Part shown: positions 16,354 to 25,287 of the stretch, piece after piece
Layout of the letters: each line of letters begins with the position of its first letter
How positions within the stretch are numbered: the stretch's first letter is position 1
Assembly: GCA_021199305.1 (NCBI GenBank)
Contig: JAJQIH010000004.1
Location: 1-62,590, forward strand
Source of the DNA: Ruminococcus sp.
GTDB taxonomy: Bacteria > Bacillota > Clostridia > Oscillospirales > Ruminococcaceae
DNA length: 62,590 nt
Direction of reading: 5' to 3'
Made by a program: the position numbers and the translations under genes
Notes under the pieces: model-generated
Told to the model about the DNA's origin: nothing
The model's database searches: none
Seen by the model: only the letters and a program-made list of their open reading frames with translations

Positions 16354-16931
16354 TGAAAATGATAACAGTAGAAGATATAATAAAAGGCTTTGAGAAAGGC
16401 GAACCGGAAAATCCTGAATGGCATAAGAAGGCGAACTCGCTTTTTCAGGAAGCAATTCGTATAGGAATGGAGCTTAATAACAGCTACCATTCGCCGGAAG
16501 AAATCAGAGAGATTTTTTCCAGGCTGATTGGTAAACCTGTAGACGACAGCTTTCGCTTGTTTCCGCCATTTTATACGGATTTTGGAAAGAATATTCATAT
16601 CGGCAAGGACGTCTTTATAAATTCAGGCTGTCACTTTCAGGATCAGGGCGGAGTTAAAATTGGCGACGGAGCGTTTATAGGACACAATGTAGTGCTTGCA
16701 ACCATCAATCACGACCTGAACCCGAAAAATAATCGAAAGAACATTTATGCGCCAATTGTTATCGGAAATCACGTCTGGATAGGTTCAAACGCTACGATTT
16801 TACAGGGTGTTACTATCGGTGAATGGGCGGTAGTTGCGGCTGGCGCTGTTGTAACAAAGAATGTCGAGCCGTATACTGTTGTCGGCGGCGTTCCTGCAAA
16901 GGTAATCAAAACAATAGAGCAAGAAGCATAA
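16353..16931 (+). CDS. Sugar O-acetyltransferase (left-handed beta-helix, maltose/galactoside type)
   Basis: Transfers acetyl from acetyl-CoA to a sugar hydroxyl. Starting at the ATG that overlaps the dehydrogenase stop (TGATG), the protein is 192 residues. Residues 1-60 are the helical Mac domain; from about 70 on, hexapeptide repeats build the beta-helix, with the catalytic histidine in [15 protein letters not shown] and the CoA-site segments [18 protein letters not shown] and GGVPAKVIK. No clear RBS is visible, so it relies on translational coupling. Its pairing with the dehydrogenase suggests detoxification or metabolism of one inducing compound; that link is inferred. Confidence 0.88.
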   Translation: MKMITVEDIIKGFEKGEPENPEWHKKANSLFQEAIRIGMELNNSYHSPEEIREIFSRLIGKPVDDSFRLFPPFYTDFGKNIHIGKDVFINSGCHFQDQGGVKIGDGAFIGHNVVLATINHDLNPKNNRKNIYAPIVIGNHVWIGSNATILQGVTIGEWAVVAAGAVVTKNVEPYTVVGGVPAKVIKTIEQEA

Positions 16932-16942
16932 GAGGTGATTCT

Positions 16943-17037
16943 ATGAAGCGTCTGATGAGTATTTTTTAGCAGTTAGTATGGTGGCAAGTGTTGCCTTGCT
17001 GCTGCCGTCCTGCTCGACAACTGTTGAGACTACCTAT
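16943..17037 (+). pseudogene. Relic of a lipoprotein gene (frameshifted signal peptide)
   Basis: After a good RBS (AGAGGTG) an ATG opens MKRLMSIF and then hits TAG at 16967-16969, within a run of six T. With one extra T the frame would read on as LAVSMVASVALLLPSC, a full lipoprotein signal peptide with lipobox LPSC. Only about 8 further residues follow before a terminator, so the mature protein is gone. Its place directly before two solute-binding lipoproteins suggests a dead copy from the same family, but too little remains to prove it. Confidence 0.6.
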
Positions 17038-17051
17038 AAATTTGTATCTCT

Positions 17052-17094
17052 GCAAAGAACCACCCCTAACCACGGTTGGTTCTTTGCGCTTTTA
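17052..17094 (+). terminator. Terminator after the acetyltransferase gene and lipoprotein relic
   Basis: An 11-bp perfect stem GCAAAGAACCA/TGGTTCTTTGC is followed by GCTTTT. Confidence 0.8.
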
Positions 17095-17182
17095 AAACTA
17101 ATTCACGCAATTCCCCTCGTTGCTAAAATTTCTCAATTTGTTTTCATAAAATGTGTAAAGCAAGCGTACTTGTTGTGTTCCA

Positions 17183-17260
17183 TTTGTGAAATGTCACAAA
17201 AATTTGCTCCAATATATGTGTAAAATGCACATTGTTAATTGTGAGCATTTATGTTACAAT
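17183..17260 (+). promoter_or_regulatory. Operator and promoter of solute-binding paralog 4
   Basis: The palindrome TTTGTGA AATG TCACAAA (17183-17200) resembles the one before paralog 3. The promoter is -35 TTGTTA (17232-17237), 17 bp, -10 TACAAT (17255-17260). The operator centre lies about 75 bp before the predicted transcription start. Confidence 0.55.
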
Positions 17261-17360
17261 TAAGGTGTAGCTAAATTGCGGTCTGACTTGCTTAAATCGC
17301 AGTTTTAGCTGGAAATAATTTGTGCGGAATTTGCGTTTTGGCACAAGGGAGGAGATTTGT

Positions 17361-18773
17361 ATGAAAATATTAAAAAGAATTTTAGCGGGAACCTTAGCAG
17401 TCGTGCTTACATTTGCGTTGGTAGGCTGTGATTCGAGCGAGGAAGCTTCGTCAAAGAGTGACGAAATCGCTGTCGTTTCAACTGACGACATCGAGCCAAT
17501 CGCAGACGGCGAGGATTCAACCCTTGTCTGGATGGCAAACTACGACCTTAATCCTTCAACTGACGATGGCGACAGAACTGTCGGACTTACTCTGTTTGAG
17601 GAAAAGGGCGGTTCTATTGAATATATGAGAGTAACTTCGTCTAACCAGTTTACAAAGCTCGCAGCAGCTGTAACAGCTGGAACTGATGCGCCTGACCTTT
17701 TTGCGTACAACACGCTTGCTTTCCCATGCCAGGTGGTTCAGGGCTTCTATCAGCCGCTTGATGAGGTAATTGACTTTGATTCTGACCTTTGGTCTGGCGT
17801 CAAGGATACAGCTGATCAGTTTATGCTTGACGGAAAGCATTATTGTTCTCCGATTGAATACGGACTTACAGCGCTTCTTTATTATGATAAGAATGTAATC
17901 GCTGAGGAAGGCTTGGACGACCCGATTGACCTTTATTACGCAGGCGAGTGGGATTACGATGCAATGGACGACCTTATGAGCGAGTATGTAAATAACGCTG
18001 AGGGCGATGAGGTAAGATACGGAATTAACGGCTGGTATGCTCCTCAGATGGTAGCTCAGACTGGTGAAACTCTTGTTACAACTGAGGATAACATTACATA
18101 TGAGTCAAACCTTGACAGTCCAAAGATTGCAGCTGTTATGGAAAGACTATATAACTGGCAGAAGAACGGCTATGTTGAAAACAACTGGAGAGGAACAGCA
18201 GCTGACGCTTTTGAGCAGAATACACTGTTCTATTCAATGGGAACATGGGCTGCAATGGGCGACAATGGTCCTGACGTTCAGGGCGACTGGGGAATGGTTG
18301 CATTCCCAAGCGATCCTTCTTATGAAGGAGATAAGCCAATTTCATCTGCAAGCATTACTTCATATATGTGGGTAACCGGTTCTGAAAAGACTGACGCTGT
18401 AAGATGCTTCTATGAGTGCTACAGAATAGCTCAGACTGATCCTACTTATGCAGCAACTGGTCTTGAAAAGGCAATGGCAGCAAGCCCGACATGGACTGAG
18501 GAAGATTTTGAGCTTATGAGCGACCTTACAGATCCTGACAAGGTTTATCTGCTTTTTGATCCGGCTTACGGCGTTTCATCACTTATGGGTGACGATTTCA
18601 GCGGATTTATGAGCGGCGTTTGCCTTGCAAACTGGCTTTATAAGTCAACCTCTGTTCCTGACGAAGAGGGCAATACCTATACATGGACGCAGAGCAAGGA
18701 GAAGTATTCAGGAACTGTTGACGAAGAAGTAGCAACAATCAATTCACAGATTCAGGACTTCATCAGCAAATAA
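17361..18773 (+). CDS. Extracellular solute-binding lipoprotein, paralog 4
   Basis: A 470-residue lipoprotein. The ATG at 17361 is chosen because GGGAGGAG lies 8 nt upstream and the resulting signal peptide places the lipidated Cys at 23 (FALVGC), exactly as in all other copies; an upstream ATG at 17322 lacks this. Family blocks: YMRVTSSNQFTKLAAAVTAG, DLYYAGEWDYDAMDDLMSEY, RYGINGWYAPQ, FYECYRIAQTDPTY. Residue blocks are closest to paralog 5 (VSTDDIEPIADGE versus VTTDDIDPIADGE, and LVWMANYDLNPS versus LLWMANYDLNPS), so copies 4 and 5 form a pair. Confidence 0.85.
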   Translation: MKILKRILAGTLAVVLTFALVGCDSSEEASSKSDEIAVVSTDDIEPIADGEDSTLVWMANYDLNPSTDDGDRTVGLTLFEEKGGSIEYMRVTSSNQFTKLAAAVTAGTDAPDLFAYNTLAFPCQVVQGFYQPLDEVIDFDSDLWSGVKDTADQFMLDGKHYCSPIEYGLTALLYYDKNVIAEEGLDDPIDLYYAGEWDYDAMDDLMSEYVNNAEGDEVRYGINGWYAPQMVAQTGETLVTTEDNITYESNLDSPKIAAVMERLYNWQKNGYVENNWRGTAADAFEQNTLFYSMGTWAAMGDNGPDVQGDWGMVAFPSDPSYEGDKPISSASITSYMWVTGSEKTDAVRCFYECYRIAQTDPTYAATGLEKAMAASPTWTEEDFELMSDLTDPDKVYLLFDPAYGVSSLMGDDFSGFMSGVCLANWLYKSTSVPDEEGNTYTWTQSKEKYSGTVDEEVATINSQIQDFISK

Positions 18774-18848
18774 GCGTTGGTAATCTTGGTACAAATGACA
18801 AAAGTCGTTTGATATAGAATTTTACAATTCAGAAAAGGAGTTTAGAAA

Positions 18849-20258
18849 ATGAAAAATCTAAAAAAATTGTTGGCAGCAATGCTGGCAGTTTCAATGACGT
18901 TTGCATTGGCAGCTTGTAGCGACGATGACTCTGAAGACGCTTCTTCACACGAGGATACCGTACAGGTTGTAACTACAGACGACATTGACCCTATTGCTGA
19001 CGGAGAGGAAACAACCCTTCTTTGGATGGCAAATTACGACCTGAATCCGTCGTCAGATGACGAGAAGACGGTTGGCTTGACGCTGTTTGAGGAAAAGGGC
19101 GGCTCGATTGAATGGTCGAGAGTTACCTCTTCAAACCAGTTTACAAAGCTGGCTGCTGCTGTAACATCAGGCAAGGACGTTCCTGACCTGTTCGCAAGCG
19201 GATCATTCCCGTATCAGGTTCTCCAGGGCTTCTATCAGCCGGTTGACGATGTAGTTGACTTTGACGACCCGCTATGGGCTGACGTTAAGTCTACTGCTGA
19301 CCAATACGTATTAAACGGTAAGCATTATGTTGCGCCTATCGAGTTCTCTCCTGCAATTTACATCTTCTATGATAAAGAAACAATCATTGAAGAGGGACTT
19401 GACGACCCAATGGATCTTTACTATGCAGGCGAGTGGGATTACGATGCAATGGACGACCTTATGAGCGAGTATGTAAATAATGCTGACGGCGATGAGGTAA
19501 GATACGGTATCAACGGTTACTATGCGCCTTCATACATTCAGCAGACAGGTGAAACGCTTGTTATGGTTGACGACGACGGAACATACTATTCTAACCTTGA
19601 CAGCGCAGCAATCGCTAAGGCTGAGGAAAGACTTTACAACTGGCAGAAGAACGGCTACGTTGAAGCAAGCTGGATAGGCAGTGCTGCTGACGCATTCAGC
19701 GCAGGCTGCTTGTTCTACGCAATGGGTTCATGGGCTGCAACTGGTGATGCAGGTCCGTCTTCAGGCGAGAGCTGGGGAATCGTTCCTGTTCCTTCCGACC
19801 CTGACTATGAGGGAGATTTACCACTTGTTTCTGCTACAATGACAGCTTACTGGTGGGTTAAGGGCTCAACAAAGACTGACGCTGTAAGATGCTTCTATGA
19901 GTGCTACAGAATTGCTCAGACTGACGAAACCTACAAGCAGAACGTTAAGGATAAGTGGCTTGAAGATAACCCGAACTGGACAGAAGAAGACTACGACCTT
20001 ATGATGGAGCTTTCTGACCCTGACCAGAACCTTATGATCTTTGACCCGGCTTACGGAGTATCAGCTCTTATGGGCGACGACAACAGCGGTTTCCATTCAG
20101 GTGAGTCACTTGCAAACTACCTCTATAAGGCAACCTCTGCTCCTGACCAGACGACAGGTAATATCCTGACCTGGACGCAAACGAAGGAAACCTATTCGGC
20201 AACTGTTGAGAGCGAAGTTGAAACTCTTAACGAGTCGATCGCATCCTTTACTGAATAG
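18849..20258 (+). CDS. Extracellular solute-binding lipoprotein, paralog 5
   Basis: A 469-residue lipoprotein (lipobox LAAC, Cys23). Shared blocks: SRVTSSNQFTKLAAAVTSGK, DLYYAGEWDYDAMDDLMSEY, RYGINGYYAPSYIQQTGET, FYECYRIAQTDETYKQN and FDPAYGVSALMGDD. The pocket region differs between copies: KHYVAPIEFSPAIYIFYD here, KHYCSPIEYGLTALLYYD in copy 4, and EHYVVPFSYKPLSLLFYD in copy 3, consistent with different ligands. It lies only 72 bp after copy 4 with no terminator between, so the two may share a transcript. RBS AAAGGAG. Confidence 0.85.
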   Translation: MKNLKKLLAAMLAVSMTFALAACSDDDSEDASSHEDTVQVVTTDDIDPIADGEETTLLWMANYDLNPSSDDEKTVGLTLFEEKGGSIEWSRVTSSNQFTKLAAAVTSGKDVPDLFASGSFPYQVLQGFYQPVDDVVDFDDPLWADVKSTADQYVLNGKHYVAPIEFSPAIYIFYDKETIIEEGLDDPMDLYYAGEWDYDAMDDLMSEYVNNADGDEVRYGINGYYAPSYIQQTGETLVMVDDDGTYYSNLDSAAIAKAEERLYNWQKNGYVEASWIGSAADAFSAGCLFYAMGSWAATGDAGPSSGESWGIVPVPSDPDYEGDLPLVSATMTAYWWVKGSTKTDAVRCFYECYRIAQTDETYKQNVKDKWLEDNPNWTEEDYDLMMELSDPDQNLMIFDPAYGVSALMGDDNSGFHSGESLANYLYKATSAPDQTTGNILTWTQTKETYSATVESEVETLNESIASFTE

Positions 20259-20277
20259 AAATCAAACGATTGATTTG

Positions 20278-20326
20278 TAAAAAAATATCCCTTGCCAGTT
20301 TTCTGGCAGGGGATATTTAAGTTTTG
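20278..20326. terminator. Bidirectional terminator between paralog 5 and the asparaginase gene
   Basis: A 16-bp near-perfect stem begins AAATATCCC and closes over loop TTTT. On the minus strand it runs into seven T, on the plus strand into AAGTTTT. Confidence 0.85.
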
Positions 20327-20332
20327 TCAATT

Positions 20333-21217
20333 TTAGTCTGTTTCTACGCCGCTTAGCAAACAGGCGTAAGCCGTTTCAAGCGTTAAGTCGTGAAGAAATT
20401 TTACGCCGAGTCCTTGAAGCTCAACAGTAGATTCATAAAGCGTATTTTCCGATTTTACCGAAGCGGCATAAATTTCTGTACCGCTTGTCCTTGCCTTCTC
20501 AACAAGCACTTTCAAGACGTCAACATCTGTCGTTCCGCCGTGGTAAAGCTCGATTAAAATGCTGTCAAAGCATTTAGTGTCCACAAACGAATAATCCGCC
20601 CCGACATAGCTTTTTAATATCAGAACTCGCTTTTTAAATCCTGAAAATTCATCACAGTATACAGGCCTTGATGGGAGAGAATAAAAGCTGCTGCCTAAAA
20701 TCTGCGACTGAGTAATCTGGTAGCCTTTGTGCAGCCTGACCGCTTCTCCTTCGTTTTTGTAAGGCACATAAACGCCGCTTGTAACGCCGTTTAGTAGTGT
20801 GTCAACCCCACACTTCAAATTTTCAAGTCCGTTAGCTCTTTTGTCCTCTAAAACCCTGTCCGATGCAATTACAAAAACAGGCAGGTTCTTATTTCCGAAG
20901 AAAACCGAAAGCATATTTGCAAAGTAAGCGAGCGTGTCGCTGCCGTGCGCAATAAATATAGCGTCGTAATTTTTATCATCTACTGATAAAAGCCTGCTTA
21001 CAATTTTTTCCCAGTCTGACGGCTTCATATTCTCACTCAGCTTGTTAAGTAAAAATTCGCACTCAAACTTTATTTTCTCACGATATTTCGGATATAAGTC
21101 AAAGAACATATCCACCAGGCGGCTTTTTGAACCTCCGCCGTTATCAATGGGCGAAATTGCATTATCGCTGATGGTAGATGCAATAGTTCCGCCTGTAAAA
21201 ATCATAAGAGCTTTCAT
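20333..21217 (-). CDS. L-asparaginase family protein
   Basis: Hydrolyses asparagine to aspartate and ammonia. The 294-residue protein has the N-terminal signature FTGGTIAST, whose Thr would be the nucleophile, and the second motif AHGSDTLAYFANMLSVFF (about residues 89-106), where the usual HGTDT is HGSDT. The C-terminal third is shorter than in the 320-340-residue E. coli enzymes and the substrate loop differs, so related amidase activity is possible. There is no signal peptide, so it is cytoplasmic. It stands alone, convergent with the last binding-protein gene and divergent from purA. Confidence 0.8.
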   Translation of the reverse strand: MKALMIFTGGTIASTISDNAISPIDNGGGSKSRLVDMFFDLYPKYREKIKFECEFLLNKLSENMKPSDWEKIVSRLLSVDDKNYDAIFIAHGSDTLAYFANMLSVFFGNKNLPVFVIASDRVLEDKRANGLENLKCGVDTLLNGVTSGVYVPYKNEGEAVRLHKGYQITQSQILGSSFYSLPSRPVYCDEFSGFKKRVLILKSYVGADYSFVDTKCFDSILIELYHGGTTDVDVLKVLVEKARTSGTEIYAASVKSENTLYESTVELQGLGVKFLHDLTLETAYACLLSGVETD

Positions 21218-21306
21218 TTCGTTTCACTTCCCATAGCGTAAAGTTTATCAAAAACAAACGCTTTTGTCAAATTGTGCTTCTACTTGTAAAAATTTCAATT
21301 TAATTC

Positions 21307-21335
21307 TTTACAAGCCGTTTTTTTTATGGTATACT
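21307..21335 (+). promoter_or_regulatory. Promoter of purA
   Basis: -35 TTTACA (21307-21312), 17 bp, -10 TATACT (21330-21335). Confidence 0.75.
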
Positions 21336-21387
21336 TTATCCTGTGATTTTATTCACAAAAATTGTGCCTATTCGGGAGGAGAAAGTA

Positions 21388-22677
21388 ATGGTAAAAGCAA
21401 TAGTTGGAGCTAACTGGGGCGACGAAGGAAAGGGCAAAATGACCGATATGCTCGCTTGCGACGCTGATATCGTAATCAGATTTCAGGGCGGAGCAAACGC
21501 TGGTCATACCATAGTAAATGATTATGGAAAATTTGCGCTTCATACACTTCCGAGCGGAGTTTTCAATTCAAATACAACTAACATTATTGGTAACGGCGTT
21601 GCGCTTAATATTCCTGTATTCTTTAACGAGCTTAAAGAGGTTGTAAGCCGCGATGTTCCAATGCCGAAGATTTTAATATCCGACCGTTGTCAGATAGTAA
21701 TGCCTTATCATATTGCTTTTGACGAATACGAGGAGGAAAGATTAGGCAAGTCGAGCTTTGGTTCAACAAAGTCTGGTATTGCGCCGTTTTATTCTGATAA
21801 GTACGCAAAGATCGGTATTCAGGTTCAGGAGCTTTTTGATGAGAAGTCTTTAAGAGAGCATCTTGAAAGAATTGCGCCGCAAAAGAACGTAATACTCGAG
21901 CACCTGTATCACAAGCCTGCGCTTGACATTGACGCTCTTATGGAAACGCTTAAAGAGTACAAAGAAATGGTCGAGCCTTACGTTTGTGACGTTTCCTTGT
22001 ATCTTGACAAGGCTATCAAGGAGGGTAAGGAAATTCTTCTTGAGGGTCAGCTCGGAACCTTAAAGGATCCTGATCACGGAATCTATCCAATGGTTACATC
22101 CTCTTCAACACTTGCGTCTTATGGCGCAATCGGTACTGGCATTCCGCCTTATGAGATTAAGCAAATTGTTACCGTCTGCAAGGCTTATTCGTCAGCAGTC
22201 GGAGCAGGAGCATTTGTTTCTGAAATTTTCGGCGAGGAAGCCGACGAGCTAAGGCGTCGTGGCGGCGACGGCGGAGAGTACGGAGCTACTACAGGCCGTC
22301 CGAGAAGAATGGGTTGGTTTGACTGCGTAGCTTCAAAATACGGCTGCCGTTTACAAGGAACAACAGACGTAGCGTTTACAGTTCTGGACGTTTTAGGATA
22401 CCTGGAGAAAATCCCTGTTTGCGTGGGTTATGAAATTGACGGCGAGGTTACTACCGACTTCCCGACAACCGTAAAGCTTGAAAAGGCAAAGCCTGTGCTT
22501 AAGGTTCTTGACGGCTGGATGTGCGACATCAGGGGAATCAAAACTTATGAGGAGCTGCCTGAAAACTGCCGCAAGTACATAGAGTTCTGCGAGGAGCAAA
22601 TCGGCTATCCTATAACTTACGTTTCAAACGGACCAAAAAGAGAAGATATTATCAAGCGTAAAAGCGCATTGAAATAA
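21388..22677 (+). CDS. purA: Adenylosuccinate synthase
   Basis: Joins IMP and aspartate using GTP, the first committed step to AMP. Starting at the ATG at 21388 (RBS GGGAGGAG), the protein is 429 residues, standard for the family. It shows the P-loop-like GANWGDEGKGKMTD (about residues 6-19), NAGHTI (about 38-43), the GSTKSGIAP-type IMP loop, QLGTLKDPDHGIYPMVTSSST (about 224-244) and GATTGRPRRMGWFD (about 299-312). An in-frame ATG at 21343 lies too close to the -10 to be used. Confidence 0.96.
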   Translation: MVKAIVGANWGDEGKGKMTDMLACDADIVIRFQGGANAGHTIVNDYGKFALHTLPSGVFNSNTTNIIGNGVALNIPVFFNELKEVVSRDVPMPKILISDRCQIVMPYHIAFDEYEEERLGKSSFGSTKSGIAPFYSDKYAKIGIQVQELFDEKSLREHLERIAPQKNVILEHLYHKPALDIDALMETLKEYKEMVEPYVCDVSLYLDKAIKEGKEILLEGQLGTLKDPDHGIYPMVTSSSTLASYGAIGTGIPPYEIKQIVTVCKAYSSAVGAGAFVSEIFGEEADELRRRGGDGGEYGATTGRPRRMGWFDCVASKYGCRLQGTTDVAFTVLDVLGYLEKIPVCVGYEIDGEVTTDFPTTVKLEKAKPVLKVLDGWMCDIRGIKTYEELPENCRKYIEFCEEQIGYPITYVSNGPKREDIIKRKSALK

Positions 22678-22692
22678 TTTAAGCAAAAATAT

Positions 22693-22730
22693 AAAGTCCT
22701 GTGAGTTTTAAAGCTCGCAGGACTTTTTTA
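22693..22730. terminator. Bidirectional terminator between purA and the aldo/keto reductase gene
   Basis: AAAGTCCTG(T)GAG pairs with CTCGCAGGACTTT; T-runs occur on both strands. Confidence 0.85.
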
Positions 22731-22739
22731 TGCTTATTT

Positions 22740-23735
22740 CTACCACACCTTTGTAAGGCTGTCGATTTTTTTGATTTCTTCCTCTGAAAATTCAAGGTTT
22801 TCTACCGCCTTGCAGTTTTCCTCAATCTGAGAAGGCTTTGATGCGCCAATCAGAACGGTAGTGCATTTTTCATCTCGTAAAACCCAAGCCAAAGCCATTT
22901 GCGAAAGGGTCTGACCTCTCCCTTTTGCAATTTCATTCAAGGCGTTTAGCTGCGTGATTTTTTCTTCATCAAGCTGACTTCTGAGCCATTCGTTTTTGGA
23001 AGCTCTGCTGCCCTCGGCGATACCGTTTAAATATTTGTCGGTTAAAAATCCTTGCGCAAGCGGACAATATGCCGCCATTCCAACGCCCGTCTGACAGCAC
23101 AAATCGTAAAGTCCGTCAGGTTCAATCCAGCGGTGAAGCATATTGTACATCGGCTGATTTATAATATACGGCGTGTGAAGGGATGCAAAAATCGAAGCTA
23201 TTTCCTCCGACTGCTGTCTGTTATAATTTGAAATTCCGATATACAGAGCCTTTCCGCTTCTGACAATTCCGTCCAGTGCCTGAGCCGTTTCTTCAAGCGG
23301 CGTGTCAGGGTCAAATACGTGGTGGTAGAAAATATCGACGTAGTCGACGCCAAGTCTTTTTAAGCTCTGATCGATTGAAGCTGTAAGGTACTTCTTGCTT
23401 CCGCCCTTTCCTCCGTAAGGTCCGTCCCACATCTCATAGCCTGCCTTTGTGGCGATTACAATTTCATCTCTGTACGGCGCAAACGATGTCTTTAAAACTC
23501 TGCCAAAGTTTTCCTCCGCCGAGCCGTTGTACGGGTGACCGTAGTTGTTGGCAAGGTCGAAGTAGGTGATTCCGTTATCAAAAGCCGTTTCGCACATCTT
23601 TAAAATATTTGAAAACGGTGCTTCAAAGCCAAAATTCTGCCACAGTCCAAGCGAAATCCTAGGAAGCTTCAGTCCGCTATTTCCGCATCTTGAATATTTC
23701 ATTTTTTCATATCTTTTCTCATCAGCAATATACAT
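22740..23735 (-). CDS. Aldo/keto reductase (YghZ-like)
   Basis: A 331-residue NADPH-dependent carbonyl reductase. The (beta/alpha)8 tetrad is complete: Asp and Tyr in TYFDLANNYGHPY (about residues 57-69), Lys in ATKAGYEMWDGPYGGKGG (about 98-115), His in IFYHHVFDPDTP (about 142-153). The segment GGKGGSKKYL after the Lys is typical of the YghZ/L-glyceraldehyde 3-phosphate reductase subgroup. Single gene. Its physiological substrate is not evident; detoxification of sugar-derived aldehydes such as methylglyoxal is a family-based guess. Confidence 0.92.
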   Translation of the reverse strand: MYIADEKRYEKMKYSRCGNSGLKLPRISLGLWQNFGFEAPFSNILKMCETAFDNGITYFDLANNYGHPYNGSAEENFGRVLKTSFAPYRDEIVIATKAGYEMWDGPYGGKGGSKKYLTASIDQSLKRLGVDYVDIFYHHVFDPDTPLEETAQALDGIVRSGKALYIGISNYNRQQSEEIASIFASLHTPYIINQPMYNMLHRWIEPDGLYDLCCQTGVGMAAYCPLAQGFLTDKYLNGIAEGSRASKNEWLRSQLDEEKITQLNALNEIAKGRGQTLSQMALAWVLRDEKCTTVLIGASKPSQIEENCKAVENLEFSEEEIKKIDSLTKVW

Positions 23736-23886
23736 ATTTTTTCCTCTCTTTCAAAGCAATTTTATCATATCGAAAAACGAATGTCAATCAGACGAGCTTT
23801 CAAAGTCACAGCCTGCTTCTTTTCGACATATTATGATATGAAATGTTATGAGTAAGTCAAGATCCAAAAAATAGGAGAAAAATAAA

Positions 23887-24111
23887 ATGAACTATAATCT
23901 GATTGCAATGACGAGTATAACCTATGCGCAAAAGGCAAAAAGCCTTTTAAACGCACAGAGAATGTACTGTGAAATACAAAAAACACCGAGCGAATATTTT
24001 TCAGGCTGCGGGTATTCAATAAGAGTAAAGGACGATATAAGTAAGGTGACATCAATTTTGCGGGAAAACGGAGTTAAGTATAAGCAAACGGCAAGTGGAT
24101 ACAGGAGGTAG
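23887..24111 (+). CDS. DUF3343 small protein (putative sulfur/selenium carrier)
   Basis: A 74-residue protein with the DUF3343 layout: a short beta-alpha-beta start (YNLIAMTSITYAQKAKSLL), the conserved Cys region TPSEYFSGCGYSIRV (single key Cys, about residue 39), and a C-terminal helix ending RENGVKYKQ. DUF3343 proteins are thought to carry sulfur or selenium and often neighbour selenium genes or the am_tr_V_EF2568-type desulfurase, as here. It ends 4 nt before the next start codon, and the downstream AGGAGG lies within its own 3' end. Confidence 0.75.
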   Translation: MNYNLIAMTSITYAQKAKSLLNAQRMYCEIQKTPSEYFSGCGYSIRVKDDISKVTSILRENGVKYKQTASGYRR

Positions 24112-24115
24112 CGGC

Positions 24116-25237
24116 GTGATAAATTTCGACAATTCAGCAACAACCTTTCCAATGCCCGAAGCTGTAGCCAAGGCAGTTTACACGGCGGTTAAACGCTACG
24201 GCGGAAACGCAGGAAGAAGCGGACATAGCCTGTCAATAATGACGTCAGGGAAGGTGTTTGAAGTGCGTGAAGCTCTCTCTCAGCTTTTTGACGCAAAGCC
24301 TGAAAATGTAATCTTTACGCTAAACTGCACTCACGCTTTAAACTTAGCAATAAAGGGAACGCTGAAGCCTGGGGATCATTGCATAATTTCCTCTCTTGAA
24401 CACAACAGCGTTTCACGTCCTGTATATGCAATGTCAAGGCGGTCTGGCGTTACCTTTTCAGTTTTAGAGGTAAGCGACGATGACGAGGAAACCCTGAAAC
24501 GCTTAAAGCAGCTTTTAAGAGATAACACTAAAGCAATAGCAATGACAATTTGCTCAAACGTCACAGGAAAAATCCTGCCCTATAAACTGCTGGGCGAGCT
24601 TTGCCGCAGAAGGGGAATTGTTTATATTGCCGACGCTGCACAGGCGGCAGGTGTAATACCCCTTTCAATGAGCGACGGCTTCGACTTTTTGTGTATGTCG
24701 GGTCATAAAGGACTTTACGGCCCGACAGGCACAGGTGTGCTGATCTCGTCCGAGCGTTTTCCCTTATCAACGATTATCGAGGGCGGAACTGGCGCTACCT
24801 CTCTTGAGTTTGAACAAACTGAATTTTTGCCCGAACAGCTGGAAAGCGGAACGCTCAACAGCGTCGGAATCATAGGACTTGGCGCAGGAGTTAAATTTGT
24901 CAGAGATAAGGGAATCCAAAATATTTATGAACACGAAATGCGGCTGACAAACGCATTTCTTCAAGGTCTGTCCGAAATGAAAGATATAAACCTTTTACGT
25001 GGAAACGGCAACTACTCGGCAGTCGTTTCGTTTAACAAGCGAGGTTTTCATTCAGACGAGCTTGCAAGCCGCCTGAACGACAGGGGAATTTTCCTTCGGG
25101 GCGGCTACCATTGTTCAGCTTTAGCGCACAGATATTTAAAGACTGAAAAGACAGGAGCAGTGAGGTTTTCTCCGTCGGTTATGAACACAAAAGACGACGT
25201 AAAAAAGCTTCTTTTCGAGCTTAGAAGGATTTCTTAA
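24116..25237 (+). CDS. Class V aminotransferase-fold cysteine desulfurase (EF2568 family)
   Basis: PLP enzyme expected to release sulfur or selenium from cysteine or selenocysteine. The GTG at 24116 is chosen (AGGAGG 7 nt upstream), giving 373 residues that begin VINFDNSATTFPMP, the usual family start. The PLP lysine is in DFLCMSGHKGLYGPTGTGVL (about residue 200), and the catalytic Cys is in FLRGGYHCSALAHRYL near the C-terminus, the SufS-like short-loop arrangement. With DUF3343 it forms a two-gene unit, distinct from iscS-iscU at 3831-5486, so the window has two separate desulfurase systems. Confidence 0.85.
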   Translation: MINFDNSATTFPMPEAVAKAVYTAVKRYGGNAGRSGHSLSIMTSGKVFEVREALSQLFDAKPENVIFTLNCTHALNLAIKGTLKPGDHCIISSLEHNSVSRPVYAMSRRSGVTFSVLEVSDDDEETLKRLKQLLRDNTKAIAMTICSNVTGKILPYKLLGELCRRRGIVYIADAAQAAGVIPLSMSDGFDFLCMSGHKGLYGPTGTGVLISSERFPLSTIIEGGTGATSLEFEQTEFLPEQLESGTLNSVGIIGLGAGVKFVRDKGIQNIYEHEMRLTNAFLQGLSEMKDINLLRGNGNYSAVVSFNKRGFHSDELASRLNDRGIFLRGGYHCSALAHRYLKTEKTGAVRFSPSVMNTKDDVKKLLFELRRIS

Positions 25238-25287
25238 TGTATGCTCGATTCTTTTTAAATTTCCCGCAACTTTTTTGCTTTAAAGCC

